Shown here in pieces: positions 7,848 through 15,715 of a DNA stretch of 23,494 bases. Position numbers and translations under genes: made by a program. The first letter of the stretch is position 1. Every line of letters starts with the position of its first letter. Location: positions 1 through 23,494 of the forward strand of contig MUCU01000009.1 of the NCBI GenBank assembly GCA_002817055.1. Reading direction: 5' to 3'. This DNA is from SAR202 cluster bacterium Io17-Chloro-G7 (lineage in GTDB: Bacteria > Chloroflexota > Dehalococcoidia > UBA3495). The notes under the pieces were generated by a model. The model ran no database searches and was not told the DNA's origin. It saw only the letters and a program-made list of their open reading frames with translations.

Positions 7848-8498
7848 TTAATCAAAGGACTTGATTTCGCCTCTCCGTATCCGGTAGGCCTCTTGCAATT
7901 CCTCGAACATGCGCTGGTATTCTTCGGTGTTGATGGGACTGGTGGTCATAATGGCTGCGTCTTCTCTATTGTCCGAATAGTAACCTTTCCTGATGCCCAC
8001 CGATTTGAAGGCGTACTTCTCATATAGGTTTTGGGCAATGAAATTCGAGACTCGGACTTCCAGGGTCATTACTTTCGAACCGTACTCCACCGCCGCTCTG
8101 AGTGAGCCTATCAGTAGCAACTCCCCGATGCCGTTGCCCCGCATGCTTTCACGGACCGCAATCTCGGTTATGTGAGCCTCTTCACCTTGATACCACACAC
8201 TAACATACCCTGCGATGTCCGTCGGCTCGGAATTCGCCTGCGGTTGCTTGCCCAAGAGCCCTTGAATCTTGGAACCTATGCGTCTCCAAGTGGGGGCATC
8301 CTGTTCGACGCCAGGCAATTCATCGGAGATAGGCGTTTGCTCTTCCAGATTATTGGACGCCACCAAATAACAGGCATAACGATTATTCAGTTCCCGTTTG
8401 AAGGGCGTTGTTACCCAAAGTGGGGAAAACGCTTCTCGTTCGATCTCAATGACCTGATTGATATCCTCGGACCTCAGACGCCGAAGGACGATTTGCAT
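7848..8498 (-). CDS. rimI: Ribosomal protein S18 alanine N-acetyltransferase-like GNAT enzyme
   Basis: This 216-residue GNAT protein has the acetyl-CoA binding motif RESMRGNGIGELLL (116-129) and the RimI-type C-terminal block: TLEVRVSN, then AQNLYEKYAF, then IRKGYYSDNREDA (145-181). RimI acetylates the N-terminal alanine of ribosomal protein S18; many genomes use such a protein more broadly. It is longer than E. coli RimI (about 148 residues). The extra length is a roughly 40-residue polar insert at ~50-93 between the early beta strands plus a C-terminal extension of about 30 residues. The ATG at 8498 follows a weak ACAGGT. It is the first gene of the - strand run towards coaE and the MoxR/VWA genes. 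Confidence 0.85.
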   Translation of the reverse strand: MQIVLRRLRSEDINQVIEIEREAFSPLWVTTPFKRELNNRYACYLVASNNLEEQTPISDELPGVEQDAPTWRRIGSKIQGLLGKQPQANSEPTDIAGYVSVWYQGEEAHITEIAVRESMRGNGIGELLLIGSLRAAVEYGSKVMTLEVRVSNFIAQNLYEKYAFKSVGIRKGYYSDNREDAAIMTTSPINTEEYQRMFEELQEAYRIRRGEIKSFD

Positions 8499-8547
8499 GA
8501 AAAAGGTACCTGTCCAACGAAAGGTTTATGCTGGCCTAGGGGCCATG

Positions 8548-8556
8548 ATTTTACCA
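8548..8556 (-). promoter_or_regulatory. Extended -10 promoter for the rimI operon (candidate)
   Basis: On the - strand TGGTAAAAT gives a TGn extended -10 with TAAAAT, about 50 bases upstream of the rimI ATG. No good -35 is visible, as is common for extended -10 promoters. It is back to back with the + strand promoter at 8578-8606. Confidence 0.35.
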
Positions 8557-8577
8557 TAACTTGCTGGTTGCCTACCT

Positions 8578-8606
8578 GTGGCACGGTCGGCAAATTGTTC
8601 TATAAT
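8578..8606 (+). promoter_or_regulatory. Sigma70-type promoter for the lipoprotein gene
   Basis: A perfect TATAAT at 8601-8606 is preceded by GTGGCA (8578-8583, four of six matches to TTGACA) with a 17-bp spacer. This predicts a leader of about 180 bases before the lipoprotein start. Confidence 0.55.
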
Positions 8607-8739
8607 CATCTCATTCTTTAACTTTTCCAGTCCCCCATCGATCCATGGGCTGCGCATAGGCTACGAATTTCTGCCGCTCGAACAGAATTCTGAGGGCGGT
8701 CTGGCGCCATCCAGAAGGCGCCGTAGCTCTAGTGCGGGC

Positions 8740-8769
8740 CCAGGATTAACGGTACCAGGATTAACCGAA
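8740..8769 (+). repeat. 15-bp tandem repeat in the lipoprotein leader
   Basis: CCAGGATTAAC occurs at 8740-8750 and 8755-8765, as two adjacent 15-base units that differ only in the last four bases. They lie 27-56 bases before the ATG. Just upstream (8703-8722) GGCGCC is repeated around an 8-base loop and could form a hairpin. Confidence 0.5.
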
Positions 8770-8795
8770 GGGGCCCATAGGGTCAATCAAAGGAG

Positions 8796-11372
8796 ATGAT
8801 CATCCAGGTGTTGGGGTGGTGGTGGCTCAGGATTGGGCATTTGAAGTGGATAGCCTTGCAGTGGGTAGCCTTGATGGTAGCTCTGCTAATCCTGCTGTTA
8901 GCGGCTTGCGGCGGGAACGAGACGGTTGCTCCTACTGCCTTGGTTGCAACAACTGCGCCCACCATTCCAGCTACGGCTACTCCGCCGGCTCCCCCAGCCA
9001 CGATCCCTCCTACGAGTCAGCCGATAGCAACGTCGGTTCCGCCAACCGAAACTCCCGAACCGACTCCGTTGCCTTCCCCTGATGCTGCGGCGCTGGATCT
9101 TCAAGTAATCACTCCGTTAGAAAACGCCCTGATTACGGAAGAAACTTTCACGGTCGCCGGGGTTACCAGGCCCGATGCAACCGTGAGCGTAAACGGTATC
9201 TTGGCAGCGCCAGACCTCCAAGGAAATTTCGCGGTAGAGTTAACGCTATCGAGTGAAGACAACCCATTTTCCATTGAGGTAATTGCCAGCTCGATAACCG
9301 GTGAAAATCGCTCAATCGTCCTTACTCAAATCGCCGCCGGAGGGCTTCTCTTTCCGGACTCGGAAGGATATTTCGGGGCCATATCCCACATCGCCAGCGA
9401 AGACTCCGGATCTGCTTCAGGCGAGCCCGACTTGATTCTAGCCACAGGCACGGGCCCGGTGAAGTTGACAATCACCGCCGATACCATTGTCCGAATACCC
9501 GGATTGGCGTCGGCTTCAGTGGGCAACTTGCTAGGGGGTGACCCCGTGGCAGTGCTGGTCACCCAAGGCCGCGCTGTCAGCATTCTCGCGAGGGATACAC
9601 AACCCCATAGAACCAGCCATTTTTCAGGCATTGCCACCGCAATCGACACCGAGTCTGGCACAGTTTCCATCCAAAGCCCAGGTGGTGAGATTATTAAAGC
9701 TCCCTGGTTGTCGGAACCCCTTGAGTTGATGCCGGGCACTATGGTTACGGCGATTATCGAGCATGACCTCGCCAGCGGCAGTTTGATCATCACCGGCCTA
9801 GACACTGCCAAAACCGGTCTGGAGCGCCTGGCGATGGCAATTGAAAAAGCTGAAGCGGAGCAGCCCTCACGCTCAATTGATGAGTTGAAACAAAGGCTGC
9901 TCAGCCATAGCGCGGCGCGATTGACCGTTGTGGGGGAGGCCGCAGACAGGCTGGCGGCGCCCTTGCATAATCGAGGACTCCAACAACTGGCCTTTTCTTT
10001 GCAGTCAATCAGAGAAACGTTAAGCCGTTTCGACGCTGGTGAACCCCAGAGGGATTATGCCGGGATCGTTACATCCATCAATCTTGACCTCCAAGTCATA
10101 ACGGTGGAGCAACCCGGATTGAAACCCGTGGATGTGTCTGTAGCCAGTGACGCCAGATTTTGGCGAGCGCCGGTTGGGCTGCCTCCAACCATTGCTGAAT
10201 CCTGGCTTCGGGGCGACGGGGATACCCACAGGGATACCCAGAGCTATGCCAACGAGTTTGGCGGCAGGGAAACCGGGTTCCGGCAGCTTGATTTGGCAAA
10301 TCGGGTCAGGCTCCGGTACGGATTTGACACTGGAAACACCACTCGAGTACTTGTCCTGCCCGCAGCGAGTCTTCAAAACAGCAAAATCGGCGTGTTGCTT
10401 GACCTTTCCGCCACAGGAGCGGCCATTGGAATGATTACCTCCGTGGATAAAGATTCCCAACCACCGGCGGTGAGAGTTCAGGACGAAATATCGGGGCGCA
10501 CCCTTACCCTAACCGTCTCTCCGGATTCAGAATTGATGGAAGGCCCAGACTCTATTTCGGTCTCTGCGTTAACAGGGGCCTCAGTGGATGTAAGCTACGA
10601 TCCGGATACCATGTCCGTGCTTCGGCTGAATTCTTCCCCACCCGGCGACGTGAGAGAGCGTGTACATGGCGTGGTCCACAGCATGGTGTCCAAAGTTGCC
10701 CCTGGAAACCTTATAGTAGTCACAAACACTGGTGATTTAAGGCCTCTAAATCATACCCGCGACACCATGATTTTTCGGGATGGACGACGGGTAACAATCA
10801 GCCAAGTACGGATCGGGGACTTGGTCCAACCGGACAGCTACGTTCTGGCTGGGAACGGCGGGGACAATTTGATGGCATTAAACCTAAAATCTCCCAAGTC
10901 GGCACCGGTATCAGGCACAATCAGATGGGTTCGCAACATTTCCGATTCCCAAAGCGTCATCACCTTGACCACTAATTGGCTGGACACGATCAACATTTTG
11001 GTAGACGGCGACACGCACCTGATCCATGAAGGCAGTCCTATGACGGTGGATGAATTTGCGGTTGGGCAGAGGGTGGTGGGTGGAGAGTTTGACCCGATTT
11101 CCGGATTGGCCAGCAAGTTGGTTATCGGGACACCCGAGTCTGTTCACATCAGGGGTCAAATAACCTCTGTGGGCCTGAGCGACCACAGCATCGAAATCAC
11201 CTCCGACAGTGGCGAGCGCATCCGATTATTTGTTTCGGGACCGGTACCGTTGAAGATTGCATTACCGGGACTCTTCGATGCCAATGTCCGCGACCTCAGA
11301 GTCGGCCAAATAGTGCGAATAGGCTTCTATAATCCCGCTACCAAACATGCGCTACTTCTGGTGCTCAATTAA
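8796..11372 (+). CDS. Large lipoprotein with Ig-like and repeated DUF5666-like modules
   Basis: The protein is 858 residues. A signal peptide with a long hydrophobic core ends in the lipobox LLAAC, so C38 is the likely lipidated residue. A Thr/Pro/Ala linker (~42-95) leads to an Ig-like or glucodextranase-B-like domain (~101-177). From ~190 to the end there are about six or seven beta-rich modules of about 70 residues, each opening with G-x-I/V-x-S-I/V and closing with a VGQ/IGD-x-V turn (for example near 421, 624, 707 and 786), resembling DUF5666. A helical segment lies near 340-410. It is probably surface-anchored; function unknown. The start is uncertain: AGGAG abuts the ATG at 8796, so GTG 8808 is a real alternative. 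Its promoter is divergent from rimI and it converges on the endonuclease Q gene. Confidence 0.85.
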   Translation: MIIQVLGWWWLRIGHLKWIALQWVALMVALLILLLAACGGNETVAPTALVATTAPTIPATATPPAPPATIPPTSQPIATSVPPTETPEPTPLPSPDAAALDLQVITPLENALITEETFTVAGVTRPDATVSVNGILAAPDLQGNFAVELTLSSEDNPFSIEVIASSITGENRSIVLTQIAAGGLLFPDSEGYFGAISHIASEDSGSASGEPDLILATGTGPVKLTITADTIVRIPGLASASVGNLLGGDPVAVLVTQGRAVSILARDTQPHRTSHFSGIATAIDTESGTVSIQSPGGEIIKAPWLSEPLELMPGTMVTAIIEHDLASGSLIITGLDTAKTGLERLAMAIEKAEAEQPSRSIDELKQRLLSHSAARLTVVGEAADRLAAPLHNRGLQQLAFSLQSIRETLSRFDAGEPQRDYAGIVTSINLDLQVITVEQPGLKPVDVSVASDARFWRAPVGLPPTIAESWLRGDGDTHRDTQSYANEFGGRETGFRQLDLANRVRLRYGFDTGNTTRVLVLPAASLQNSKIGVLLDLSATGAAIGMITSVDKDSQPPAVRVQDEISGRTLTLTVSPDSELMEGPDSISVSALTGASVDVSYDPDTMSVLRLNSSPPGDVRERVHGVVHSMVSKVAPGNLIVVTNTGDLRPLNHTRDTMIFRDGRRVTISQVRIGDLVQPDSYVLAGNGGDNLMALNLKSPKSAPVSGTIRWVRNISDSQSVITLTTNWLDTINILVDGDTHLIHEGSPMTVDEFAVGQRVVGGEFDPISGLASKLVIGTPESVHIRGQITSVGLSDHSIEITSDSGERIRLFVSGPVPLKIALPGLFDANVRDLRVGQIVRIGFYNPATKHALLLVLN

Positions 11373-11441
11373 ATTCCGGCGTCTAGGGCTTGTCTACGTC
11401 CCAGTCGCGCTCACTAATTTAGGTGGAAGTTGCTCTCGGTC

Positions 11442-11475
11442 AAAGCTGCCCTCAAAAGCTGGCCTTAAAAGCTGC
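11442..11475 (+). repeat. Three short AAAGCTGCC-like repeats between convergent genes
   Basis: AAAGCTGCC, AAAAGCTGGCC and AAAAGCTGCC occur in a row within 34 bases of the 105-base gap between the lipoprotein and endonuclease Q stop codons. No clear intrinsic terminator is visible in this gap. Confidence 0.35.
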
Positions 11476-11477
11476 CG

Positions 11478-12737
11478 TCAATGAACCACACGGACCTTAC
11501 CGTATACCCCGTCATACCCTGGCTCCACCTCGACGTCGCCCACTCTCGCTTTCAAAATCGACTGGGCTAATTCCTCTCCGCCCACCTTCACCAAGGCATC
11601 CTGACCAGCGGAAACAAGAATCTGAAATTCACTTCCCAGTTCCTGGGTCATCCGGTCATATTCCGCCGACACACCCCTGGTGGACGGCCCGCGGCCCAGA
11701 ACGCCAGCTATCAACTCAACAAGAGGAACGAGTCGAATAAACGGTGGGCGGCCCTGCTGGCTTCGGACGAATCCGTCCTGATCGTTTTTTCGAAACGCCG
11801 GGTTTCCGGAAGGGAATCCTGGCGGGTTATTTTGGTGGCTTTGGGGACCTTGATAAGCCGATGCGATGCGGTGCAATACACCCAGGGTTAGTGGGCGACC
11901 GCATACCGGGCACCGGTTGCCCAATTGTTGGGTTTCCTCGGGAGTCTGCCGAACACCGCATTTTCGATGCCCGCTGTAGTGGTACTTCCCCTCTTCTGAG
12001 TAAAACTCCAGGGTGTATTCAACACTCTGGTTCGCCAATGCGTCGGCGAAGCCCTGGTAGCTGGGTTCACCCGGGAAAACGGTCAGTTCCCGGCCCAATT
12101 TGGCCGGAGAGTGGGCGTCTGAGAAAGAAACGATGGTCTTTTGAGCCAGTTCGGATATGGGCCAAATCATGGCCGGGTCGCTGGATAACCCTGTTTCGAT
12201 GGCGTGAATCTGGGGAGTTAGGTCAAGGAAACACTCTGCCAATGTGTCGAAACCGGACTTTGTGCCGAACACCCCGTACCAAGGCGTCCAAACGTGAGCG
12301 GGGATGATAACAGTGGCGGGATTTATGTCCAATGCCATCTCGGCAAAGTCTCTGGCCGACATTTTAAGGGTGGGCCGGCCATCGGATTCCAGCTTGTTTC
12401 CGGCTACGGCTAGGCGTTGGACCAGACGGTCCACCGTGGCGAAGTCAGGGACGAACACCGACAGGTGAACCCTTCTCGATCGGCCGTCCTGGGGATAGAC
12501 GCAGCTAACCTCGGCGCCTAGCAAAAAATTAACCTCGTTAAAGCTAAACAGACCGTCCCCTCTGGGCGTCAGTTTGGCGCGAAGGTCCTCACGCCATTTT
12601 GGGTGAGTAAAATCCGCTGTGGTCAAGAGGTCGATGCCTTTGAGTTTGGCCTGGGCGGAAATGTTCTCCAAAGTCAGGTTCTTACTGCAAGCGTAGGCGA
12701 ACGATGAGTGGAGGTGAAGGTCGGCGGTGTAGGCCAT
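11478..12737 (-). CDS. PHP-domain endonuclease Q family protein
   Basis: This 419-residue protein begins MAYTADLHLHSSFAYACS, the first PHP metal-binding motif (HxH). It continues with IPAHVWTPWYGVFGTKSGFD (~145-164) and SFSDAHSPAKLGRE (~204-217), further metal ligands of this family. A zinc-finger-like block follows (C260, then CPVCG with C276 and C279). This is the architecture of EndoQ (TIGR00375), which nicks DNA 5' to deaminated bases such as uracil or hypoxanthine, and at abasic sites; it is best known in Thermococcales and a few bacteria. ATG 12737 is preferred because family members start a few residues before the HxH; ATG 12767 is upstream and in frame. No clear Shine-Dalgarno is seen. 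It probably acts in repair of deaminated DNA. The C-terminal part after ~310 is less recognisable. Confidence 0.88.
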   Translation of the reverse strand: MAYTADLHLHSSFAYACSKNLTLENISAQAKLKGIDLLTTADFTHPKWREDLRAKLTPRGDGLFSFNEVNFLLGAEVSCVYPQDGRSRRVHLSVFVPDFATVDRLVQRLAVAGNKLESDGRPTLKMSARDFAEMALDINPATVIIPAHVWTPWYGVFGTKSGFDTLAECFLDLTPQIHAIETGLSSDPAMIWPISELAQKTIVSFSDAHSPAKLGRELTVFPGEPSYQGFADALANQSVEYTLEFYSEEGKYHYSGHRKCGVRQTPEETQQLGNRCPVCGRPLTLGVLHRIASAYQGPQSHQNNPPGFPSGNPAFRKNDQDGFVRSQQGRPPFIRLVPLVELIAGVLGRGPSTRGVSAEYDRMTQELGSEFQILVSAGQDALVKVGGEELAQSILKARVGDVEVEPGYDGVYGKVRVVH

Positions 12738-12900
12738 GCCAAAGTCTAGCATGGCTCGATTGCGCACTTGACATTCCAGAAATTGGTTCCTGACTCGCCA
12801 TTGGTATAGTTATTGGAATGAAGGGCTGACGGAAACATTGTTCCCCAAGCAAAATGCGGACATATCGACGCTGGCATCGGACCGGTCGTTGTGTCGTCTA

Positions 12901-12929
12901 TTGACCGAAGGCTCGGGCCGAACTATCCT
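12901..12929 (+). promoter_or_regulatory. Probable groESL promoter
   Basis: TTGACC (12901-12906) and TATCCT (12924-12929) are separated by 17 bases, giving a transcript start near 12936 and a leader of about 114 bases before groES. No CIRCE element (TTAGCACTC with its inverted partner) occurs between 12738 and 13049. The rest of this 312-base gap holds only a weaker TTGGTT-16-TATAGT pair near 12782-12809 and a small ACCG/CGGT hairpin at 13019-13033. Confidence 0.55.
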
Positions 12930-13049
12930 GTAATCTGTAAAAATAGTGGCTGCGGACGGAACCGGTGCGACAATTCGAGCGGACGGGAAACGCCCAGCCA
13001 ACAGGAATAAGCCATACAACCGTTAGGTACGGTAACTTAGGAGAAACAA

Positions 13050-13358
13050 ATGACCACCACCGCGAAGACCTCGACAAGCATTAAGCCCATGTCCGATCGG
13101 ATTCTCATTCGGCCAACTGAACAAGAAGAGATAACTCAGAGCGGCATATTCCTGCCGGATACTGCCCGAGAGCGCCCTCAAGAGGGAGAAGTGTTGGCGG
13201 TGGGGCCAGGCCGAATTCTGAGTAGCGGGAAAAGGCTGGAAATGGAACTCAAGGCTGGCGACAAGGTTATTTATTCCAAATACGCCGGCACTGAAATTGA
13301 AGCGGATGACGGAGACTTGTTGCTGTTGGGTTCCAACGACATCCTGATGAAGGTTTAG
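13050..13358 (+). CDS. groES: Co-chaperonin GroES
   Basis: This 102-residue GroES has the usual order: an IKPMSDRILIRP N-terminal strand, the mobile loop EEITQSGIFLPDTARERPQEG that docks on GroEL, the roof segment VGPG, then KVIYSKYAGTEIE and a C-terminal LLLGSNDILMKV. It caps the GroEL ring and closes the folding chamber. A good AGGAG lies eight bases before the ATG. It carries a short N-terminal extension of about 10 residues (TTTAKTSTS) compared with E. coli GroES (97 residues). groEL lies 212 bases downstream on the same strand, and they are probably co-transcribed. Confidence 0.97.
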   Translation: MTTTAKTSTSIKPMSDRILIRPTEQEEITQSGIFLPDTARERPQEGEVLAVGPGRILSSGKRLEMELKAGDKVIYSKYAGTEIEADDGDLLLLGSNDILMKV

Positions 13359-13377
13359 CACGTGAAGGTTTAGCACG
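13348..13377 (+). repeat. Perfect 15-bp tandem duplication across the groES stop codon
   Basis: TGAAGGTTTAGCACG occurs twice in direct succession, at 13348-13362 and 13363-13377. The unit contains the groES stop codon, so the last sense and stop codons (AAG GTT TAG) are repeated just downstream. The second copy is in the same phase because the unit is 15 bases. Confidence 0.85.
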
Positions 13378-13570
13378 CGAAGACTTGGCAGGAAACATTA
13401 CAAGCTCCGAATAACCTGCCAACTTTCACCCCTCAATAACCAGACTTAGTTAAACCCGGAACTTAATCCTGAACCCGGAACAAATTCCAACCGGGAATGA
13501 ACCGGAATAGGCAGTCAAAATTTACCCTGCTTTAAAATTTTATGTCGCATCCACAGGAGGCTAAAACCAT
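13359..13570 (+). other. groES-groEL spacer
   Basis: This 212-base spacer is long for a groESL operon. It holds the tandem duplication at its start, two copies of AACCCGGAAC (13453-13462 and 13472-13481) with an imperfect CCCGG/CCGGG hairpin at 13474-13495, an AT-rich stretch near 13515-13545, and the strong groEL ribosome binding site AGGAGG (13555-13560). No ORF or clear second promoter is seen. Confidence 0.6.
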
Positions 13571-15178
13571 ATGCCGGCTAAGCATGTAATCCAAGGCGAA
13601 CTAGCCAGAGAATCGTTGATGCACGGCGTGAACATTGTCGCCGAAGCCGTGCGCCTGACCCTGGGACCCAAGGGAAAGAACGTGGTGCTGGAGCGGAAAT
13701 GGGGCGCTCCGGTGATAACCAACGATGGCGTGCAGATCACCAAAGAGGTGGACCTGCCCGACTCCTTTGAAAACATGGGAGCACAGCTCATCAAAGAGGC
13801 AGCCAATAAGACCAACGAGATCGCCGGAGACGGCACTACTACGTCTACAGTGTTGGCTCAAATGATAGTGCGAGAGGGCATGAAGAATGTCGCCGCCGGG
13901 TCCGATCCCATGGCCATCAAGCGCGGGATCGATAAGTGTGTGGAGGCCGTCGTAGCTGAGTTGAAGAATGTATCGACTTCAGTAGAGGGCCGGGATCAAA
14001 TGGCTCAAATTGCGTCCATTGCCGCCAACGACACCGAAATCGGAAATATGATGGCCGATATTATGGACAAGGCCGGCGCCGACGGCGTCATCACGGTGGA
14101 GGAAGGCAAGGGCTTCGTTTCAGAAACCGAATTCGTTGAGGGTATGAACTTCGAACGAGGCTACATCAGCCCTTACTTCGTGACCGACCAAGAGCGCATG
14201 GAATCCCAAATCGAAGACCCTTATATTCTGGTTACGGACAAGAAGATTTCATCCGTGGCCGAGTTGGTCCCGATTCTTGAGAAAACCATGCAGGTATCCA
14301 AGAACTTAGTGGTCATTGCCGAGGATGTAGATGGAGAAGCCTTGGCCGTGATGGTTGTAAACAAACTACGAGGCACATTCAACAGCCTGGCCGTAAAGGC
14401 GCCAGGCTTCGGAGACCGGCGAAAAGCCATGTTGGAGGATATCGCGATCCTCACCGGCGCGCAGGTAATATCCGAGGAACAGGGACGTACTCTGGATTCT
14501 GCTACCGTCGCCGATCTTGGACGGGCCAGGCGTGTCGAGTCTACCAAAGACAAGACCACCATCGTTGATGGCCGTGGCGACGAGACTTTGATCAAAGGCC
14601 GAGAGGACCAAATCAAGGTTCAGATCGAAGAAACGACTTCCGAATACGACAAAGAAAAGCTCCAAGAGCGATTGGCCAAGCTTTCGGGCGGAGTCGCAGT
14701 CGTCAAGGTAGGCGCGCCCACCGAGCCAGAACTAAAAGAGCTGAAGGCCAGGGTCGAGGATGCCCTGTCGGCAACTAAGGCCGCCGTAGAGGAAGGCATC
14801 GTCCCCGGCGGCGGGGTAGCCTTTTTACGGTGCTCGGCGGCCCTTGAGGGACTGGACCTACGCGAGGACGAGGCGATCGCCAAATCCATCGTGGCCCGAG
14901 CGCTGGAAGAGCCGATCAAAATAATCGCAGCCAATTCAGGGTCGGATGGTCCGGTGGTCCTAAATACAATACGGGCGAATAACGACCCCAACTTCGGGTT
15001 CGACGCCCGCCGCAGTGAGTATGGGGACATGTTGGCCATTGGAATAATAGACCCAGTCAAGGTGTCCCGCGCGGCGCTACAAAACGCCGCCAGCGTTGCT
15101 GGAATGATCCTGACCACCCAATCTCTAATCAGCGAAGAGGAAGCAGAAGAAGTACACGGGCATGATCACGCCCATTAG
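13571..15178 (+). CDS. groEL: Chaperonin GroEL (60 kDa)
   Basis: This 535-residue chaperonin aligns end to end with the family: [22 protein letters not shown], the ATP-binding [12 protein letters not shown] (residues ~86-97), apical domain with [30 protein letters not shown], and [12 protein letters not shown] in the lower equatorial domain. It forms the double-ring folding cage with GroES. The start is supported by AGGAGG ten bases upstream. The C-terminus ends [14 protein letters not shown]; it lacks the usual Gly-Gly-Met repeat tail that projects into the cavity and instead has a short acidic, histidine-rich tail. A strong intrinsic terminator follows at 15302-15346. Confidence 0.98.
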   Translation: MPAKHVIQGELARESLMHGVNIVAEAVRLTLGPKGKNVVLERKWGAPVITNDGVQITKEVDLPDSFENMGAQLIKEAANKTNEIAGDGTTTSTVLAQMIVREGMKNVAAGSDPMAIKRGIDKCVEAVVAELKNVSTSVEGRDQMAQIASIAANDTEIGNMMADIMDKAGADGVITVEEGKGFVSETEFVEGMNFERGYISPYFVTDQERMESQIEDPYILVTDKKISSVAELVPILEKTMQVSKNLVVIAEDVDGEALAVMVVNKLRGTFNSLAVKAPGFGDRRKAMLEDIAILTGAQVISEEQGRTLDSATVADLGRARRVESTKDKTTIVDGRGDETLIKGREDQIKVQIEETTSEYDKEKLQERLAKLSGGVAVVKVGAPTEPELKELKARVEDALSATKAAVEEGIVPGGGVAFLRCSAALEGLDLREDEAIAKSIVARALEEPIKIIAANSGSDGPVVLNTIRANNDPNFGFDARRSEYGDMLAIGIIDPVKVSRAALQNAASVAGMILTTQSLISEEEAEEVHGHDHAH

Positions 15179-15301
15179 TAGCGATTGCCAATCGTGTAGT
15201 GGCGATTGATAAACGTGGCTCTAGGGGCTCCCATAACATGCCGTGAGGCCCGACAAAGTGGGAGCTTATCGCAAGATGGCAAAAGCGTAATATGTCTCCC
15301 T

Positions 15302-15346
15302 ATGTGGCCCGAGCCAATTGAAAACAGCTCGGGCCACATGATTTTT
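15302..15346 (+). terminator. Intrinsic terminator after groEL
   Basis: A perfect 13-bp stem is formed by ATGTGGCCCGAGC (15302-15314) and GCTCGGGCCACAT (15327-15339) with a 12-base loop, followed by GA and five T residues. It lies 124 bases past the groEL stop and separates the chaperonin operon from the microprotein gene. Confidence 0.9.
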
Positions 15347-15387
15347 CAAGGCTAACTTTTACCCGAAAATCTACTAGGCAGGTGACA

Positions 15388-15486
15388 ATGAGTTCCGAAT
15401 GGAAATGCGAGAAGTGCGGGCATTCAAATGGCCCAATGAGGGACGTGTTTTGCGAGAAATGTAGTCAGCGTAGGCGGGGCTGGTAA
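15388..15486 (+). CDS. 32-residue RanBP2-type zinc-ribbon microprotein
   Basis: The ORF runs ATG 15388 to TAA 15484-15486. It reads as a single zinc ribbon: WKCEKCGHSN at residues 5-14, then FCEKCSQRR. The pattern W-x-C-x2-C-x3-N followed by C-x2-C is the RanBP2-type zinc-finger signature, which in other proteins binds single-stranded RNA or ubiquitin. The ribosome binding site GGCAGGTG lies just upstream. The C-terminus is basic (QRRRGW). It stands alone between the groEL terminator and the convergent alpha/beta hydrolase gene. The role is unknown; RNA binding or protein docking is possible. It is too short for most gene callers, and the clean motif is the main support. Confidence 0.65.
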   Translation: MSSEWKCEKCGHSNGPMRDVFCEKCSQRRRGW

Positions 15487-15596
15487 CTTGCGGCCCTTGT
15501 AGACCAAAGTTCGCTGCAATAATGTCCTAGCAAATTTCGGTCGGCGCCTAGTTTCCCGTCAACTTAGATGCGCCCGGAGCGACCTGGCAAATATTA

Positions 15597-15620
15597 CCGG
15601 TCCCACCGTGTCTGGACCGG
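15597..15620. terminator. Palindrome between convergent genes
   Basis: CCGGTCC (15597-15603) and GGACCGG (15614-15620) form a perfect 7-bp stem with a 10-base loop. It lies between the microprotein gene and the stop of the - strand hydrolase. No T-run is seen on either side, so a terminator role is tentative. The rest of 15487-15715 holds nothing else recognisable beyond a GGAATATTCC palindrome near 15645. Confidence 0.35.
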
Positions 15621-15715
15621 GGTGAATCTCTGGGAATCCCGGGGAATATTCCTTCAGATTGGAGTACCGCAGATGATGAACAGCGGTTCTCTACCTGGCC
15701 AAACTTGTAGAACCG

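Noticed and set aside
11744..12307. 187-codon + strand ORF opposite the endonuclease Q gene
   Set aside because: It is antisense to a gene with clear family motifs, is Arg/Gly/Pro-rich and unlike a protein, and has no ribosome binding site.
12738..13049. CIRCE/HrcA operator upstream of groES
   Set aside because: No TTAGCACTC-N9-GAGTGCTAA-like repeat was found. TTTAGCACG in the groES tandem duplication resembles half a site but has no inverted partner.
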